Positions 14,201-29,200 of a stretch of DNA of 64,000 bases are shown here, piece by piece (positions within the stretch are counted from its first letter, which is position 1; every line of letters begins with the position of its first letter). This stretch comes from Phoronis australis (Eukaryota > Phoronida > Phoronidae). Location: positions 390,114 through 454,113 of the forward strand of contig NMRA01000311.1 in assembly GCA_002633005.1 (NCBI GenBank), written 5' to 3'. Position numbers and translations under genes: made by a program. The notes beneath the pieces were generated by a model that did no database searches, had not been told where the DNA came from, and saw nothing but the letters and a program-made list of their open reading frames with translations.

Positions 14201-17200
14201 TTATACTAAAGGTCAATCGTTCCTCAATTACAAACATAATGTAACAACTAGCTATCCCATTGATTAATTACTCATTAATTTTTAAAGTGTCATTCACAGA
14301 AGACTTGATGGTAACGTGTTAATCTTTAACAGCTTAATAAGATATCCAATTACTAGAACACGTTTATCATAAATCACCATAGCTACGCAAAACATAGCCA
14401 CTTGACAATCAGTCCACAAACAACGTTACACGGCATGGGTCTTAATGACCAATTAACCGTGCAAAAACAACAAAGGGTCGGAGCATAATCAATTTTTGTG
14501 CAAATATATGTTGTAATGACGATATTGATCGTTTGCCTTAGCCATTAAGTTCCATATCCCACCATCGATTCTCGTTTTTATGTATATTTAAGTGACCATT
14601 TCCGCCAAGACAAGTAAAAGTACTACTAAACAAAACTGCAAAGGAAGAAATATTTTGTTGTGTGGCAAACTAAGGAAATGACTGACAGTATAGGGTTAAT
14701 AGGAAACTTTGAGATAGTGGTACTATCCGTAACATATTATTGAAAAATGGTCCACTTGTCGATTAGAGGCTATCATAGTAAGACTTTTATAACTAATTTG
14801 GAAAAAACTCAAAAGTTACATAAAACAAAAACAAAAGAAAAGAAAATTGTAACAGCGTTTTTAAGATTCCAACTTGAGCATTTATATGAAACGAAATTTG
14901 GTCGTGGTTATACCGTTGCTTTGCAATAAATGTTTGTTTCTTTTTTGCTAAATTTTAGTAAGACATGGTCACGTGGCTCGATTAATGTAAAATAGCTATT
15001 AGAATAAGCTAAAAATCAAATTCTACATGCGTACTCCTTTCCAGAAATATGAGCTTTTGCACAGTTAATTTCTACGGTCTACTTTATGTTTGGGTAAAGA
15101 TACAGAATTGTCGATAAGGTTCTACATAACCTCAAGAGAACGCAATGTATCACCCGAAGCTCTCTACGATACAAAAACATAATTAGTTAAGACGTTTCGT
15201 CATATTCGCACATAGTCGTCATCAGGTTGGTGTACACTGGACGTGCGCTTTTAGGCCCATGCTCTTGTATTTGAAGCTGTTCTTAGGCCTATAATCGAGT
15301 GTATACGCGTCGCATGCNATTAGAATAAGCTAAAAATCAAATTCTAGAAATATGAGCTTTTGCACAGTTAATTTCTACGGTCTACTTTATGTTTGGGTAA
15401 AGATACAGAATTGTCGATAAGGTTCTACATAACCTCAAGAGAACGCAATGTATCACCCGAAGCTCTCTACGATACAAAAACATAATTAGTTAAGACGTTT
15501 CGTCATATTCGCACATAGTCGTCATCAGGTTGGTGTACACTGGACGTGCGCTTTTAGGCCCATGCTCTTGTATTTGAAGCTGTTCTTAGGCCTATAATCG
15601 AGTGTATACGCGTCGCATGCACCTACAGATAGAAGCTTGAATTCTCGTTTAAAAAACGAAAAAATGTTGATTTGTAGGCCTATTTACTTCAAGACAACAT
15701 TTTAATTTAAAAAAATTAGATTCTTTAAACTATACTACGGATGGAGAAAAGACACCGAAAACTAAAAATTAAGCTAGACCGTGCATGGGTCAATACGCCA
15801 ACGTCTTTTGTGCTCAGGGGTTACAGGCGAATGGCTTATTAATACGGCGACAAACAGTATGGTACGAAATATCTTCTTGTCCTCCTTTGAGACGCACTCG
15901 TGGCTGCCGGCCAATAGCAGGCGATCTTCATGATGTTTCACTATTCCACCCACAGGGACCTGGATGCATTTCGCCTTCACGTGGAGCCCCTCGAAAGGAC
16001 TATGGATCTACGTGAACGGAGTCTTCGTGCTCTCCAACGTCAAGGGCATCGAGAACATCCGCGAGATTGACCGTTACTGCCGCGTAATGCTCGGCCGAGA
16101 AAATGCCGACTACAATTTTGAGGGATACGCCGAGTTCGTCGTCGAAGACATTGCCGTGTATTATTTCTTCGTTCAGGAATTCGAGTTCAGACAACGCTTC
16201 GTGCTAATTGGTAAGGGAAGATTTCGTCTCAAGTACTATGATTATTCGTAAAATGCAGCATGGTTTCTTATTTTGAATAATTATATATAATACGAACTGG
16301 CAATGAAAAATAGTATTGTACATGTCTGAATCATTGTGGAGAAATTATGTTTAAATTAGAGAGAAACCGTCTAGGTTTAGATCAAATAAAACAGTAATAC
16401 GTGATTGGGTGGCCAGTTATGACACATTCTGTTCAACATTAAGTCTGTAGTTCGGGTGAAAGTTTGCCAGTTATGGTGCGAGAGCGTGGCTTTTCAATTA
16501 AATCTTAGGTCAGTCTAAACGGTGGTAACAGTAAAGCCGACAGCCTTTTGCAAGACATGTAGCGCCTGAACCGACTTAGCAACAATTCCAAAAGTATCAA
16601 CAATCAACAGTTAATAGGCTTATCAAATTTCTCTTAGACAACGAGTACTATGCCACGGCCGACTTTTACTGGAACAGAGACAAACTTATTACACAAGATC
16701 TAAGCGCAATGGCTACATTGCGCGCTAACGGAGGATCGTTCCTGGGTCCAACCGGAAACGTCACAGCAGTCGATCCATCTGTAGCCTTCGGACCAGGCGG
16801 AATGATTCATGTCGGTAAGTGGAATTGGGTGAAATGTTAATTAGTTATGAATTTTTACCCACGGATCATCAAGGGTATGCCAGACACGTCGGAAAGTAGG
16901 GAAGGATAAAAATCATCAATTGTTTCAGAGAGAGCCAAGTCGCTAGTAACGTCAATCGTCTTAAGTGTCGCCAGCGACACCTTACGTTTGAAAAGTGTTT
17001 TAAAACATGTCTTTCATTTCAAACTTTTATGATAATTCGATTACTCTGGTGTAGAAACGTTTGAGGGACAATTTATTGTGAGGGCTGTCACAGAGGGGCG
17101 ACAGTCTTCGAGGCAACCAATCAACTGTGCGACCTTATTCGGGAACATGTAGCATGCGTTTTTGAACTATAATAATTTTCCAGCGTACATCAACACCGGC

Positions 17201-20200
17201 TGTCTACTGGACCTCAACTGTCCCAACGGTGTTACTGTTTCCACCTGGGTGAGAATCTTCGACATTTTCGCGGGTGATGGCACAATTCACATACTCAGGT
17301 TCGTACGCTCTATGTCTCTAATGAAGTTCTTCTGTTGAACAGAATTTTAGCCTTCACACAACATTGTTGTTGATACCACCAAATACATCGCTTTTTACTC
17401 GACCTATTTGTCATCAAGTGTCATTTTTATTGATGCATTTCAAGTACTTGAAAAGTAAATCAATCAACTTTACCACAACCGCTACCATCACCGCCCCGCC
17501 ACCAACACCGCCAGCATCACCGCCGCAGCCACCAACACCGCAGAGCCACCACCTTCATCTCGAACTTTTTGTACTGGTACACTGTATATCATTCTTTAAA
17601 ACAGCATTCTTTTTGATGTATTAGAAGACACGAGAAATCTACATGTCCACTGTTATTTAATCGATGGTGAATGATGTATTGCAGGTCTGTGGCAGACAAT
17701 TCCTCTGTTGGTTTTTCGCTGGGTGCGTCTCGTAGTGCAACACCGGGCCACTTCCACGTGCATGTCAACATTCGCACTACCACTGCCCTCTGGAATGTCA
17801 CTGCTTCACAGGTATACACGAATTTAATTGAATGTTGGTGACTCAGTGGATAATTGTTGGAGCTGATCCATAAATCCTGTTGAAACTATACTGTAAGCCA
17901 ATCGTGTGCAAAAATAAAAATTAATTCTTAATTTTGTGTTGCTTAAGACATGCACTAGCTGACCAGATTCGTCTGAACTTCGACATTAAACAGTCATTAG
18001 CAATTCCAACGATTATGCAAACAAAACCAACATTATTACACTTCTTGTATCGCTTTAAATGAGGAACGAATGTTTAGAACAACAATTATGACCTATAAGA
18101 AGAGAAAAGAACTCAATAATGACCATAAATGCTAGATTTGACCAAATCCGTTGATTAGAAGCTTCCACTGAAGCATCAGCTGATGTTAATTGATTACGCT
18201 ATAGTTGCTGCCTCTCAACCGCTGGGTGAACTTGGCCTTCACGTGGGACCGATACATCGGTGTGACCCTGTTCATCGACGGCAGAGTGGCTCTGAAAGAG
18301 CGTGATAGCTACCCGGTGACGTCATCAGTCGAGACTAGCACGTACTTTCTTGTTGGTGACGCGACCACATCGAATGTGACTCAGTTCGACATGTATAATG
18401 CTGCCATCTGGGAGAAGTACATGTACTCGAGCGACGGCAATAAATTGCTCGGTGTAACAGGTAAGTGAAACAGCTATCAACATATTCATTAGTTGTCGAT
18501 GCAGGAGTAGCGTCCATCACTAGGCCCCCATTTGATCTATTAACATATTCTAACTGCAACTTGTTTAAATAAAGCTTTAAAATTAAATAATCATACGTTG
18601 TCAATCCTCATAAATCTGGATCGAGTTCCAAAATAATTTACAAAATCCGGTGATTTTCAAGCGAGGCTATCGCTTTAGGAGAGTTATACGGGTACTAATG
18701 GGGTGTCAGCTGGTGACTGAACTGGCTTTTGGTAAACATGCAAAACATGGCTTAATATGGACAAACCTGTTAGTGTTGCTGATCATAATGTACTTGTAGT
18801 ACGTATGAAGTAGAATTTGAAAACTTTTGTTATTAAAGCATTGAAGAAAGGACTATGAGATTATCATCGATTTCTATAGTATTTGGATTTCAGAATGAAA
18901 CAAAAGAAAATACATAACATCTAGAATTTTGGTTCACTTACACATACAGGTTTAGACAATGCATTATAAGTTTGTAATACAAGGCTATCGAATTTTTCAG
19001 CGCTCCAACATGAGTACTATATCAATAGCGACTACATCTGGACCTTCAGTGGACCTCTGTATGACCTTGCTCGTACCCGCAAAACCATGACCAACGCTAC
19101 CATTGAACAAAACACTAACCTGGCCACGGAACTCAAAGGAGCGGCTCTAGCTGTATCCTCCTCTGGTCTGTGGACCAGTCTGGGTGACTTTCAAGGAACG
19201 TGCATTTTGAATCCAGAAAGCTGCGAAGGATTTGTTCTCGAGATGTCTGCCTATCTTTACCCGCTTTCCAAAGATCCGATTACCGGTGAAGCACCCAAAA
19301 GTTACCTCGTAAATATTGGAGCTCCAGAAGTAGGTTAGTACTAAGACAGCGGTATGTAGACATGTGCCAAAGTGCACAAAGCTGTATATCATTTTTTTAT
19401 ATAGCTTTGATCCAAGGCTAGGGAATGTCACGCCATACTGCATAGAACAGCGCTGCTATCCAAAATCTACAAAATTGGAGTTCCAGTTTCAGTTTATTAG
19501 TCAGTCGAATATATAACTTAAGAGCCAACTGGTGTAAAAATCTACAGCGTCGAAGGAGATACAAACTAGCGTTCTCTTCAAGACGTGAAATGTTTGAGCT
19601 ATGCTTCTTACCACTATAAAGCATTTCCAGCTTGAAAAAACTATAAAGCATTAACTTGCTGGAAATTGGACACTTCATAAGGATGGGAAACAGTTCTGGT
19701 ATGTAAAATAGTAAAAAATAAAAATAAAACGACGAGCGTTGGTACAAAATATATTAAAATATTCCCTACATTTAGAGCGATGCGCTCTTTGTCAAGGGTA
19801 TGATACAGACTGCCGGATAGATGGATACTAAATACAATCACACACGTGACAGCATGGTGATATACAATAGGCAGCAGGAACAATATCGAATATTTCAATA
19901 TATTTTAGTACCGACGCTCGTCGTTTTATTTTACTATTTTACTATTTTATATTCTTATCCGTCGGTAACTGCACGGCATTCCGGCATCTATTTGATTTAT
20001 TTACTAGTATAGTTCTAGTAGTTCTACTCAAACATATGTACAGGCAGAACAATTTATCTCAAAACCATTCACTGAAAATTTAACTATACTTCAGGATTCC
20101 AAGGACTTACTGTTGTTCAACAACTGAAAGCGGATGGATCCAACAGCTTACATGTGTACGTTGCCAACGATGTTTATCTTTACGAGGCTGACCTGCCAGT

Positions 20201-23200
20201 TACCACAAACGTGTGGATGAGAGTCACTTTCGGCTGGAACATCTACCAAGGCATAGTGATTCTCGTGGACGGCGAGGCACCAGTCTACACGGTAAGAGCA
20301 GTCACATCTTCGCTGTGTTCGCCTGTTTAAAGCGGCTATAAACCCGTGTTCCGTTCAAGAACCTAATTTTTTATTTGGACCACTTGCCGCCATAAAATCA
20401 AATCTCAGCTTGCTGTTTACTGAGGTTTGCAAGGAATTGACAGTTTGCAGCCAACAGTACAAGGACACAACTTCACTGGTGTTGGAAGGGTAAATACACT
20501 TTATGAAATTGAGTAAAACGTGAAAAAAGTAAGGCACCCACAGGTAACACGTGGAACTCCTAAGAAAACAATATTAGGGAACTGTTTGATGGATGTTGCA
20601 GCGTTGTGTGTAAATACCGCGAAATTCATGTGTCCGACTGTGTCATACGTGGCAGTCCTTTTGTTTCATAACGACGATGTTGAGATGAAGTATCACGTAT
20701 TTGGTGACCATTCGTTTCAGAAATCGAAGAAGCGGACGCCAACCAGTAAAGTACTTGCGCCTCAACTTATGATTGGCAAATCTTCAGAGGGAGACGTTGG
20801 TTTCATGGACGCCAAAGTAGATGACGTTACCTTGACCTTTAGCACGGACATGAGGCGTCAGCCAGAAGGTAACACAATGGCGTAATAATACACTGTCTTA
20901 AAGTTTTGTAGGGCTATAGAAAAATGTCTAATTTGGCTAAGTTTGCAACATTATATCTCAGAAGTTGATTATCCCACTCCTATAAAACTTTCAGTTGCTA
21001 TGCGTAATGCTCTGTTCGCCAAAACGCTGTTAGGGACTGCTTCTCAAATGTTTCACTTTTACAGGAGGGGCTACCAAAATAGATTTTTTTTGATTTTTAT
21101 GAGGAAACTCGATAGCTACACAAAACAAAAATACATGATAGTACACAAGACTGTAACAGCGTTTTTGACATTTTATCTTGAAGACCTAACATTTTAAGTC
21201 TAACAGCCCTTCTATAAATGAATATACATATGTATCATAGCCTCACAATAGAGTGAAACCCTGGTCCAATTATTATAAATTAGTACAGCTAACAGGTATT
21301 TACTTTAAGTATTATTTTTAATATTAGTAACAACATTACTATTTAAATGCATTGTTGTATTCTAGGTGTGTGCTATGACGATGTCGACATTCGCTACATG
21401 CTTGAAGATAGCGAAGTTTACGTAGATAAGGGCAGACTGTCGCTCAACGACCGAGCACAGATAGCCAACGGGGCTCTAGGCGTCCGCAAGGGATTCATCG
21501 AATTAGGTGAAACGACAGTCTTGTACACCGATTTGATTGGATTTTTGTTGTTCTGGTTTTTATACTTGCCTTTGTAATGCACCCTCAAACGTCTAAATGA
21601 ATTGACCGAAGAACACGATCGTGATCTCACAATCAGACATATACGCATTTGCGGCGTTCTTCTCTTCATGCTAACCAGTTTCCATTGCAAGAAAAAATAG
21701 AATGATCCGTTAAGCATTAAGTATTAGACAATAATTGTGAAAGCTGCTTATGGCGATCCCTTTGCTGGGGAGCTTGGATACATAGAAATCTCAAAGAAAT
21801 CTAAGCTCGTCTTGATGAAAACCCTTTCGAGAACCGTTCCACGACGTATTGACTTGAAAATATGTCGATTTTGATCAACGTGAACGACACGTGCTCATTT
21901 TATGCTGCAGATGATTTCAAGAAACGATGTGTAAGCGACCCATCGCTATGCGACAAAGGACTCAGCGTGTCTCTGTGGGTCAACTTGTTGGAATGCCGCT
22001 CGAACACGTCCGTTATCCTCAGGTGAGATCCACATGGTTACGATTCATGCGCACACCCAGCCTTAAGTATAGGGGGTTCGAATTCTTGAGAATGTGGACA
22101 TTTAACTAACAAAAAACGGGATACCACGTTCACAGCTGTGAATTGTGCATTCGCGCCTTTTTAATGGACTTTTGTCTCATTTTCTCGGATGTTTGTTCCT
22201 CTGAAACGGAGATTTTTGCCCACTTCGCCCCCGAGCCCCGCCCCCCTGGGTGTGCACATGCGATTATCAACTTTTTAATTAAGTATCACCTCTAGGGATA
22301 CTCCATCGTTTCGATTTCAGTACAAACCTGTGTACTCAAATCGAGTTACGAAACAATGCAGTTTCACCATATCGCCACGTTTATTTAAAATACAGGCAAC
22401 ATTGAAATATATTTTTTCAACTCCAGATGGCACAAATAACAGAATGGCACCGAATTATCAACTTTTCACAAACTAAAAAGTGATAGGATACGAACGTAAT
22501 TTTAACCATAAAAAATAAGTGATGCCTAGACTAATGAAGCATACTCCCACAATTAGTGTTGCAACGATTCAACAACTTGTCGACATCGTCGCTAGAGAAA
22601 ATCATCCACTTGAAATCAATTCCAAGACAGTAAAATCGGATGTTCTGACATCTCGTTAGAACATGAAAAGAATCACGCAAACGAGGTGATGTCTCCCTGT
22701 CAGCACGAAAATCTTGGTCAAGTATTGCTAAAACATTAAAGGTTACACAGGGCAGTAACCTCGGCCGCTGGCTAATCTAGGTCTAGTGACAAAGGGCCGC
22801 GGCACCTAATGTTCGCTAAACAAAAACCTCTATGGTTTATCTGATCTCGTTGCCTGTCATATCTAACAGACTCAGTGCCACTCAAAACTGATTCAGGACA
22901 GAGTTTGGAATAGGAAGCGGTTTCCCATTAATCTATTGTGACAAAAATTCTATTCATACCACTGACTTCAGAAGAGGCGTCAACCTGTACTACATAAAAA
23001 TGCAGTTATGCAAATTAATACATGTATACATGTATATCCAAGAACCTAAATCTCGTCATTCCTTACAGCTCCGGAGCTCCAACTGACAGAGGAATATGCA
23101 TATCAGTAGTCAACACGACAGCAGACAGTGCCGTCGATGTCACTTTCCAAGTCCACGATGGAACAACCTTTTGGGAGGCCGTGGTCCCTGACATAGAGAC

Positions 23201-26200
23201 CAATCAGTGGGTCAACCTGGGCTTCACTTGGAACATAACCACGGGTCTTAAGGCATACGTTCACGGGCATGCCAGAGGTAAAACACAATAAATTTTAATT
23301 GAAATTAATTGGTACCTCAAGATCTGTGACTGAAAGAGTAAAAAGTTTGTTGGCGCGTTGACGATTAATGTTTCCCCTTTGGTTTAAAGCCAGTGTCTTC
23401 AGCCTCTCAAAGTTAGATTCTTGTACTGGTATAAATAGGCTCGATTTACGTAAAGAGTGTTTGCAAAAATCTGCACAAATTGTTCCATAATTAAATAGCA
23501 ATGACCTTGGGATCGACGAGAGAGCGGTAGACTGTTCATATATTGCAAAATATCTTTCTTCTACAAGAGATTGCTCTATACATGTAAGTCCTCGCTAATT
23601 TGATAGGTGAAGTTTTAAAACACAGTTTCATATCACTTGAGTGCAGCGAAAGCAAAAGGGTCCTCTACTTTTGTGTCGTACGCTTCGTCGCCTTTACAGG
23701 ACTAAGCCACTGATCTCACCTGATTACTGCGCCATCTGCCTAAGTCCGGAAATACATGTAGATGCCTTATGTGAACTTTCTTACGCATTGCAGTCAATGA
23801 TACCGTGGGCCAAGCTCCCAATGTGACCGGTCCGGACATGAACACTACTTTGGTATTGGGGAAGAACAACGCCGTCGATGATAACTACCTGGATGCCGAC
23901 TTTGACGATGTTGCCATCTGGCTGACTGACCTTTCTACAAACATTGACGTGCAAAGAATGCTGGAAGGAACCGCATGCGGTGTTCTGGGTGAGAACTACT
24001 TTCACGAGAATCATATAAGTTTTTGCCGTGAACACGATGCTTGTGATCATCAGACATACACGTTGGAGTCATCCAGTGTAGTAACTGCATGTACCTTCAA
24101 TGCAGCAATTAAATCAAATTAGCAATAATGAACATTTCCATCAATACTGTTCACAAAATGACGTATACACAGTTTGAGGCAGGGACATTTGTGTCGCACT
24201 GTGTACTACAGAGTGTTTAAAATTACGATGAAATAATACAAACAACATGTTCATGATTCATTGACATTGCCTGCTCAAGGAAATACTTTTGTGACTAAAA
24301 CGGGAAAGACGACCCTTCGACGAATCCAAACTTTGCGCTGCCAATTTGCCGAGATATTCTTATCGGAAACTTATTTTGCAGAGTTTGTCGACCCTGAGGC
24401 GTTCACCAAAGCTCCTGAATTTTTCATCAACATAACAGATGCACGTAAGTTTGAAACAACTTCAGCTCGTATCTCTTGAAATTCACACACTGCATTTAAT
24501 CTTGCGCCATTTTTACTTCTTGTCAGGGTGTGTCCTTTGTTTTAATCATAATCTTCGTTTGCACAGCGCCGACGTTGCCACCAGGATGTCATTACTATGT
24601 AGCGGGCAAATGTGCTGGCAATCTGACGGACTTGTTGAAAACCTTCACGGCTTCCGGCATTACCAACTACACCTACAGTGACGTTCAACTGTTCATCAAG
24701 AAATTGATCGATGTTTCTTATCCGTACCAGAACGAGACGGCGTCTATCGACTTTCTGGAGCAGTCCATAGACGCTCTTTCCATTGTGGCAGGCATGAGTT
24801 ACCACACTCAAATGGAACAGAGCCTAGCCACGGAGCAATTGCAGGTGAATGATTAGAAATTGCTGTAGATGGTTATCAAAAGCATTTAGTGATTTGTTCA
24901 TTTTTATTGAATGAATTTATTGATTAGATTTGAAATATCAACGTTTACACCAACTTAAAAGTGGATTTCAAGAAAAAGAGGCAGCAAGGACTTAGCAAAA
25001 CCCAAACCTCCTCACCTACATGTATTACCAGTGGCTGGCTGCATGAAGCTGTCCCAACAGAAATTCAACAATGCTCCCTAAATTTTCAGCGCATCTATAG
25101 TTTGTTTACACACTTATGTTTAATTCTGTCACTTTACCTTCGCTGTGAGCTCCTTGACATTTTGTATCTAAAAACTGAACCCATATTTCAACCTAAATAA
25201 ATAGGAACTAGATCCTTAATTTAGAGGCATTGCATGGAATGGTCCCTATTGATTTTCAATAATATTGAAATTCAGTGATTACTCTCGGCATGTATCAAAG
25301 CTAAACTTTTACGCTCCTACGCAAAAAATTACGGACAATCAACGAATTTAGAGAATGTTTAGTGGAAGCCCTATAGGAACTGTTTGGTGCGACCGGAACA
25401 CATACCAAGATCATGCATGTCAGCTCTTTCCTACCGTTCAAGTTGTTAATGTTAATATCTTTCACCATTAGATTCTCGCCTGTGGAATAAATAAACGTGA
25501 ATGAGGTATTTCAAAGCAAATGAAGGGAAAAGGGCTGTCCATTAACATAGCGTCAATGAGAGAAACGTGACACGGAATCTAAAGATGGGTATCCATCTGT
25601 AGAAGTTGCACAATGGTTTCTTTCTTTCTCTTCTTTACATTTCACACTCGAAGTCGAGTATTCTGAAGTAGTTGTCATTCATTCCCTTGCGTACATTCAT
25701 TCACTCACTAGTAAGACCGCGCTCAGAGGAGTAGGAGACACTTTAGTGCAATGCTCAGTTGTCTGCCAGTGAGGTCAGGATTCGAAGCCGGGTCTTCCAA
25801 ACGGGAATCCTGAGTTCAAACCTCAAAACCTTTCGAGGAAACAATAGCCCTGAATGTAGGCCTGTGAAGCATTGCTAATCAGTTTCAATTGAATCTTATT
25901 ATAGGAACTCGTCAACTTGACAAGCTACATCCTACACGAAGAAACGTACGCTGACAAGTGGTACAATATTCAGTTGGTAAGTAATGCTGATTTTTAGATT
26001 AAAGAGGCATGGAACGCGAAACCTCTTCAAAAATACCTTTTAAACAATTCTTGATGAAAGTGCTATCTTGCAACATCTAGTACTGAGCAATTCACTTTCT
26101 TATATGAGGAAATTTCCAGAAAAAAATCACAAAATTCACGATTTTTGAAATACCCGCAAAGGAAATACTCTATGGTTACCACAGAATTTCTGATCTCCCT

Positions 26201-29200
26201 CCAACTTATGATAAATGCGTGCATGCGTTCACAGTCAGTTGCTTGAAGCCACTCGACGTCAAAGGTCACCTTTGCCATATAACAGAAATTTATTACGTCT
26301 ATGTCCTGTCATAACAAATAAGGAGTGCTTTGCATTGTGGGACAAAAATCGACGAACTAACTATCAGTTGACAGATCGTTTTTGGAAATTTGAAACTAAA
26401 AGAAAATGCTTTGATATCAACAAAAATTAAAAATCTTTAGGAACTAACCCTGAAAATACCAGGTGAGCAGTTTGAATTCTGTTTCAGTGGCAGAGAAACA
26501 TTTTCAATATTGTAATATAGTCTGATTATTGCTGTTATTTGTAAAAAAAAACATACTGAAAGTTCACAATTTTCACCGGTAATGTGTGCAAACGAGAAAC
26601 ATTTTATTCATAAGACGAAATGCACACCAGCATTCACAATATTCGAAAACTTCATTTGAGTCTGAACAGCCAACTCTGAGAATTGATGTTCCAAAGTAAG
26701 CTTAATCGTGATATTGCTGAGAAGGATAGGAGTCGTCCTCTGACGCAATACAAAACTGCAGATGAGAAATGGTCTTTTTGTTTATTTCAGACGAAAGCTG
26801 GAACGCCATCGGTTATAGAACATTTCGAGAAGAGCGCAACGAAAATTATCAAAGCAATGAAAATGATCGATTCCGTTGATTTCATTGACTTGAACAGCAA
26901 AGCTATAGATCTTGGTAAGTGGTTCAACCTAAATGTTTAAAAATGTTCATCACTGCATCAATCAAATTAAAAGAGGGAAAGGCGAGCTGTCTAACTAGTT
27001 AGGGACGACAGCTAAGCATTGTTACCTACTGAAAGTGCTAAAAAACAGACGGGAATGTCAAACAGCATTTCGTTAGATTTGGAAGGAGCAATATGTGATA
27101 CATTTCGCCCTGTGGCAGGAGCAAAATCATGCCAGTTTTTCCATAGAACGTTCTCTTAACTAAATGGTACCTGGTTGTCGATCAGATGCGCCTGATCGAC
27201 CATCCCTATGATTGTGTGCGACTAGAAATTGTGTACGAGTCTGATAAATTTTATTTTGCGTAACAGAAATCATGGCCGAGAAGAGACGACTATTACTCTG
27301 CAATCAGAACGTAAAACGACTTGGGTTCTCAAGAACAGGAAATTTAAGTGCCACTGTGGAGTTTCCGGATGAAATATTCGGATACATAAATAACGTTGAC
27401 GGTAAGTTATCAAGTCAATTAAACCTGGAGCAAGAGCCGACCAACTTACCATTTCTAACGATGCAAATATCTGAGTTGTATTAACCTCAGTGTCAATTTA
27501 ATTGAGTCCTCATTTTGAGTTTTTACTAATAAATTACCATTAAGACGCTCATTTTGAAACTAAATACAGTATAGTTGGAGAAATGCAACGAGTGAAAAAC
27601 ATGGTGTTTTATCGTTCGAGGCAAATGTCGAACATAAACAATATTCAGAAACTCCCGTTTCATTTCAGAGAAGACAATGGTCACAACTGTGTTCGCCGTG
27701 TACCCGAGTCTTCACAAGTTTATCACAACACAAGTTGATCCCCAGTAAGTATATCAAACCACTCACTTCCAATTTCTGAAGCAAACCCAGTACCAGTGTT
27801 TCTCATCAGCGTCTGGAACAAGTTGGTATCTGCATACATGCATCTAGTGATTCCGAAACAATTGGAAAGTAGAGAAATATGCTATCCGTTACCAGGCGAA
27901 GCCACGGTGACTGTAAGGGNGTGTGGCAACGGGCGGTTTGATTTGGAGTTTTAAAAGTTTTCATATTAATCAATAATAAACGTGAGCAGATGACGTTCGA
28001 CGTGTTGTATTTTATCGCATTACGTCACTAAAAGTTCTACAGGTATACGACACAAAATCGTAATAAAGTTAAGCCCATCATAACGGCCGTAAGTTTTAAA
28101 ACTTCGGTATTTTTACTGAAACTTAATTACTTCATCTATGTTTTCAGGCAAGATGAGCTAGCTGGCTACCCATACGAGATTTATAGTCCGATTGTCAGCA
28201 TCAATATGGAGCCGGAACTCAACAAGACACACTTAAACGAGACTCAGTATATTACAATTACACTGGAGCATACCAAGCAAAACCATGTAAGCAGTCGTAA
28301 CGTTTTCTGTTTAAAATTTAAACGCATTGTAAGCATGTAGCCACGCAAGCCTGGTATTGAGAGAAAATGAAGTACCACGGGGCTATTCACGTTACAATAT
28401 TTTACACATTTTAATAAAATGCGAATTTCTAGCCAATAAAAGGTAATATTTCCGCGCTATCTTATCGTTGAAAAAATGCTAATGAGATGCTGAAATCGCA
28501 TTTGGTATATTTCGATTCCTATGAACAAAACTCCATAATGTTTCGAGTACAACTAAGCACTTAATAACAGGGATCGCGACGAAACGCATCTTGCGTTTAC
28601 TGGAACACCCAAGCCCGGGGCACAGTTGACGGGGGCTGGGATACAGACGGGTGCTGGGTGGTGTGGACGAACGAAACCCACACCAGTTGTGGCTGTACTC
28701 ACCTGACAACATTCGCCATCATGATGCAACCACCGTACGACTACGTAAGTTAAAGTTTGTTTGTGAAATTTCGTTTACCAACATTCTCTCGTTCAGTGGC
28801 CTTCCAAACAATAGAAGAGAGCTGATAACCAGATATTAAAATCTTCCCCATTTTTACGTGGTCCAGTAAGGCTAACGGTAAACGTTGAAGTCATAGAAAG
28901 ATACTGATCACCATGATGTCCTGTGGACAAAAGTCTACTCTTTCTAATAACATCAATTATTTTTCTCAGTTTATATCCCCAATTTTTTTTGAAAAAACAC
29001 CAAAACGTTGTTCAGCCACTTGAACTTTTCTGGTAATATCTTGCTCCTAAAACCAATTGATTCTTCGATAAAGCCCAGCTAGAATGGTAAAGTTATTATC
29101 GATGTTTGGGCAATTTGCAAACAAAACACCCACATCACATTTTGTTGGCCCAATTGGGACCGCTAAGTCCTTTTAACAGTGAATTGATTGCAAGAATCGC

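Noticed and set aside
20520-20720. Upstream extension of the domain E exon
   Set aside because: The frame is open before 20721, but the CGTTTCAG acceptor and phase-0 join to 20291 give the expected LamG strand, while the extension has no LamG resemblance.
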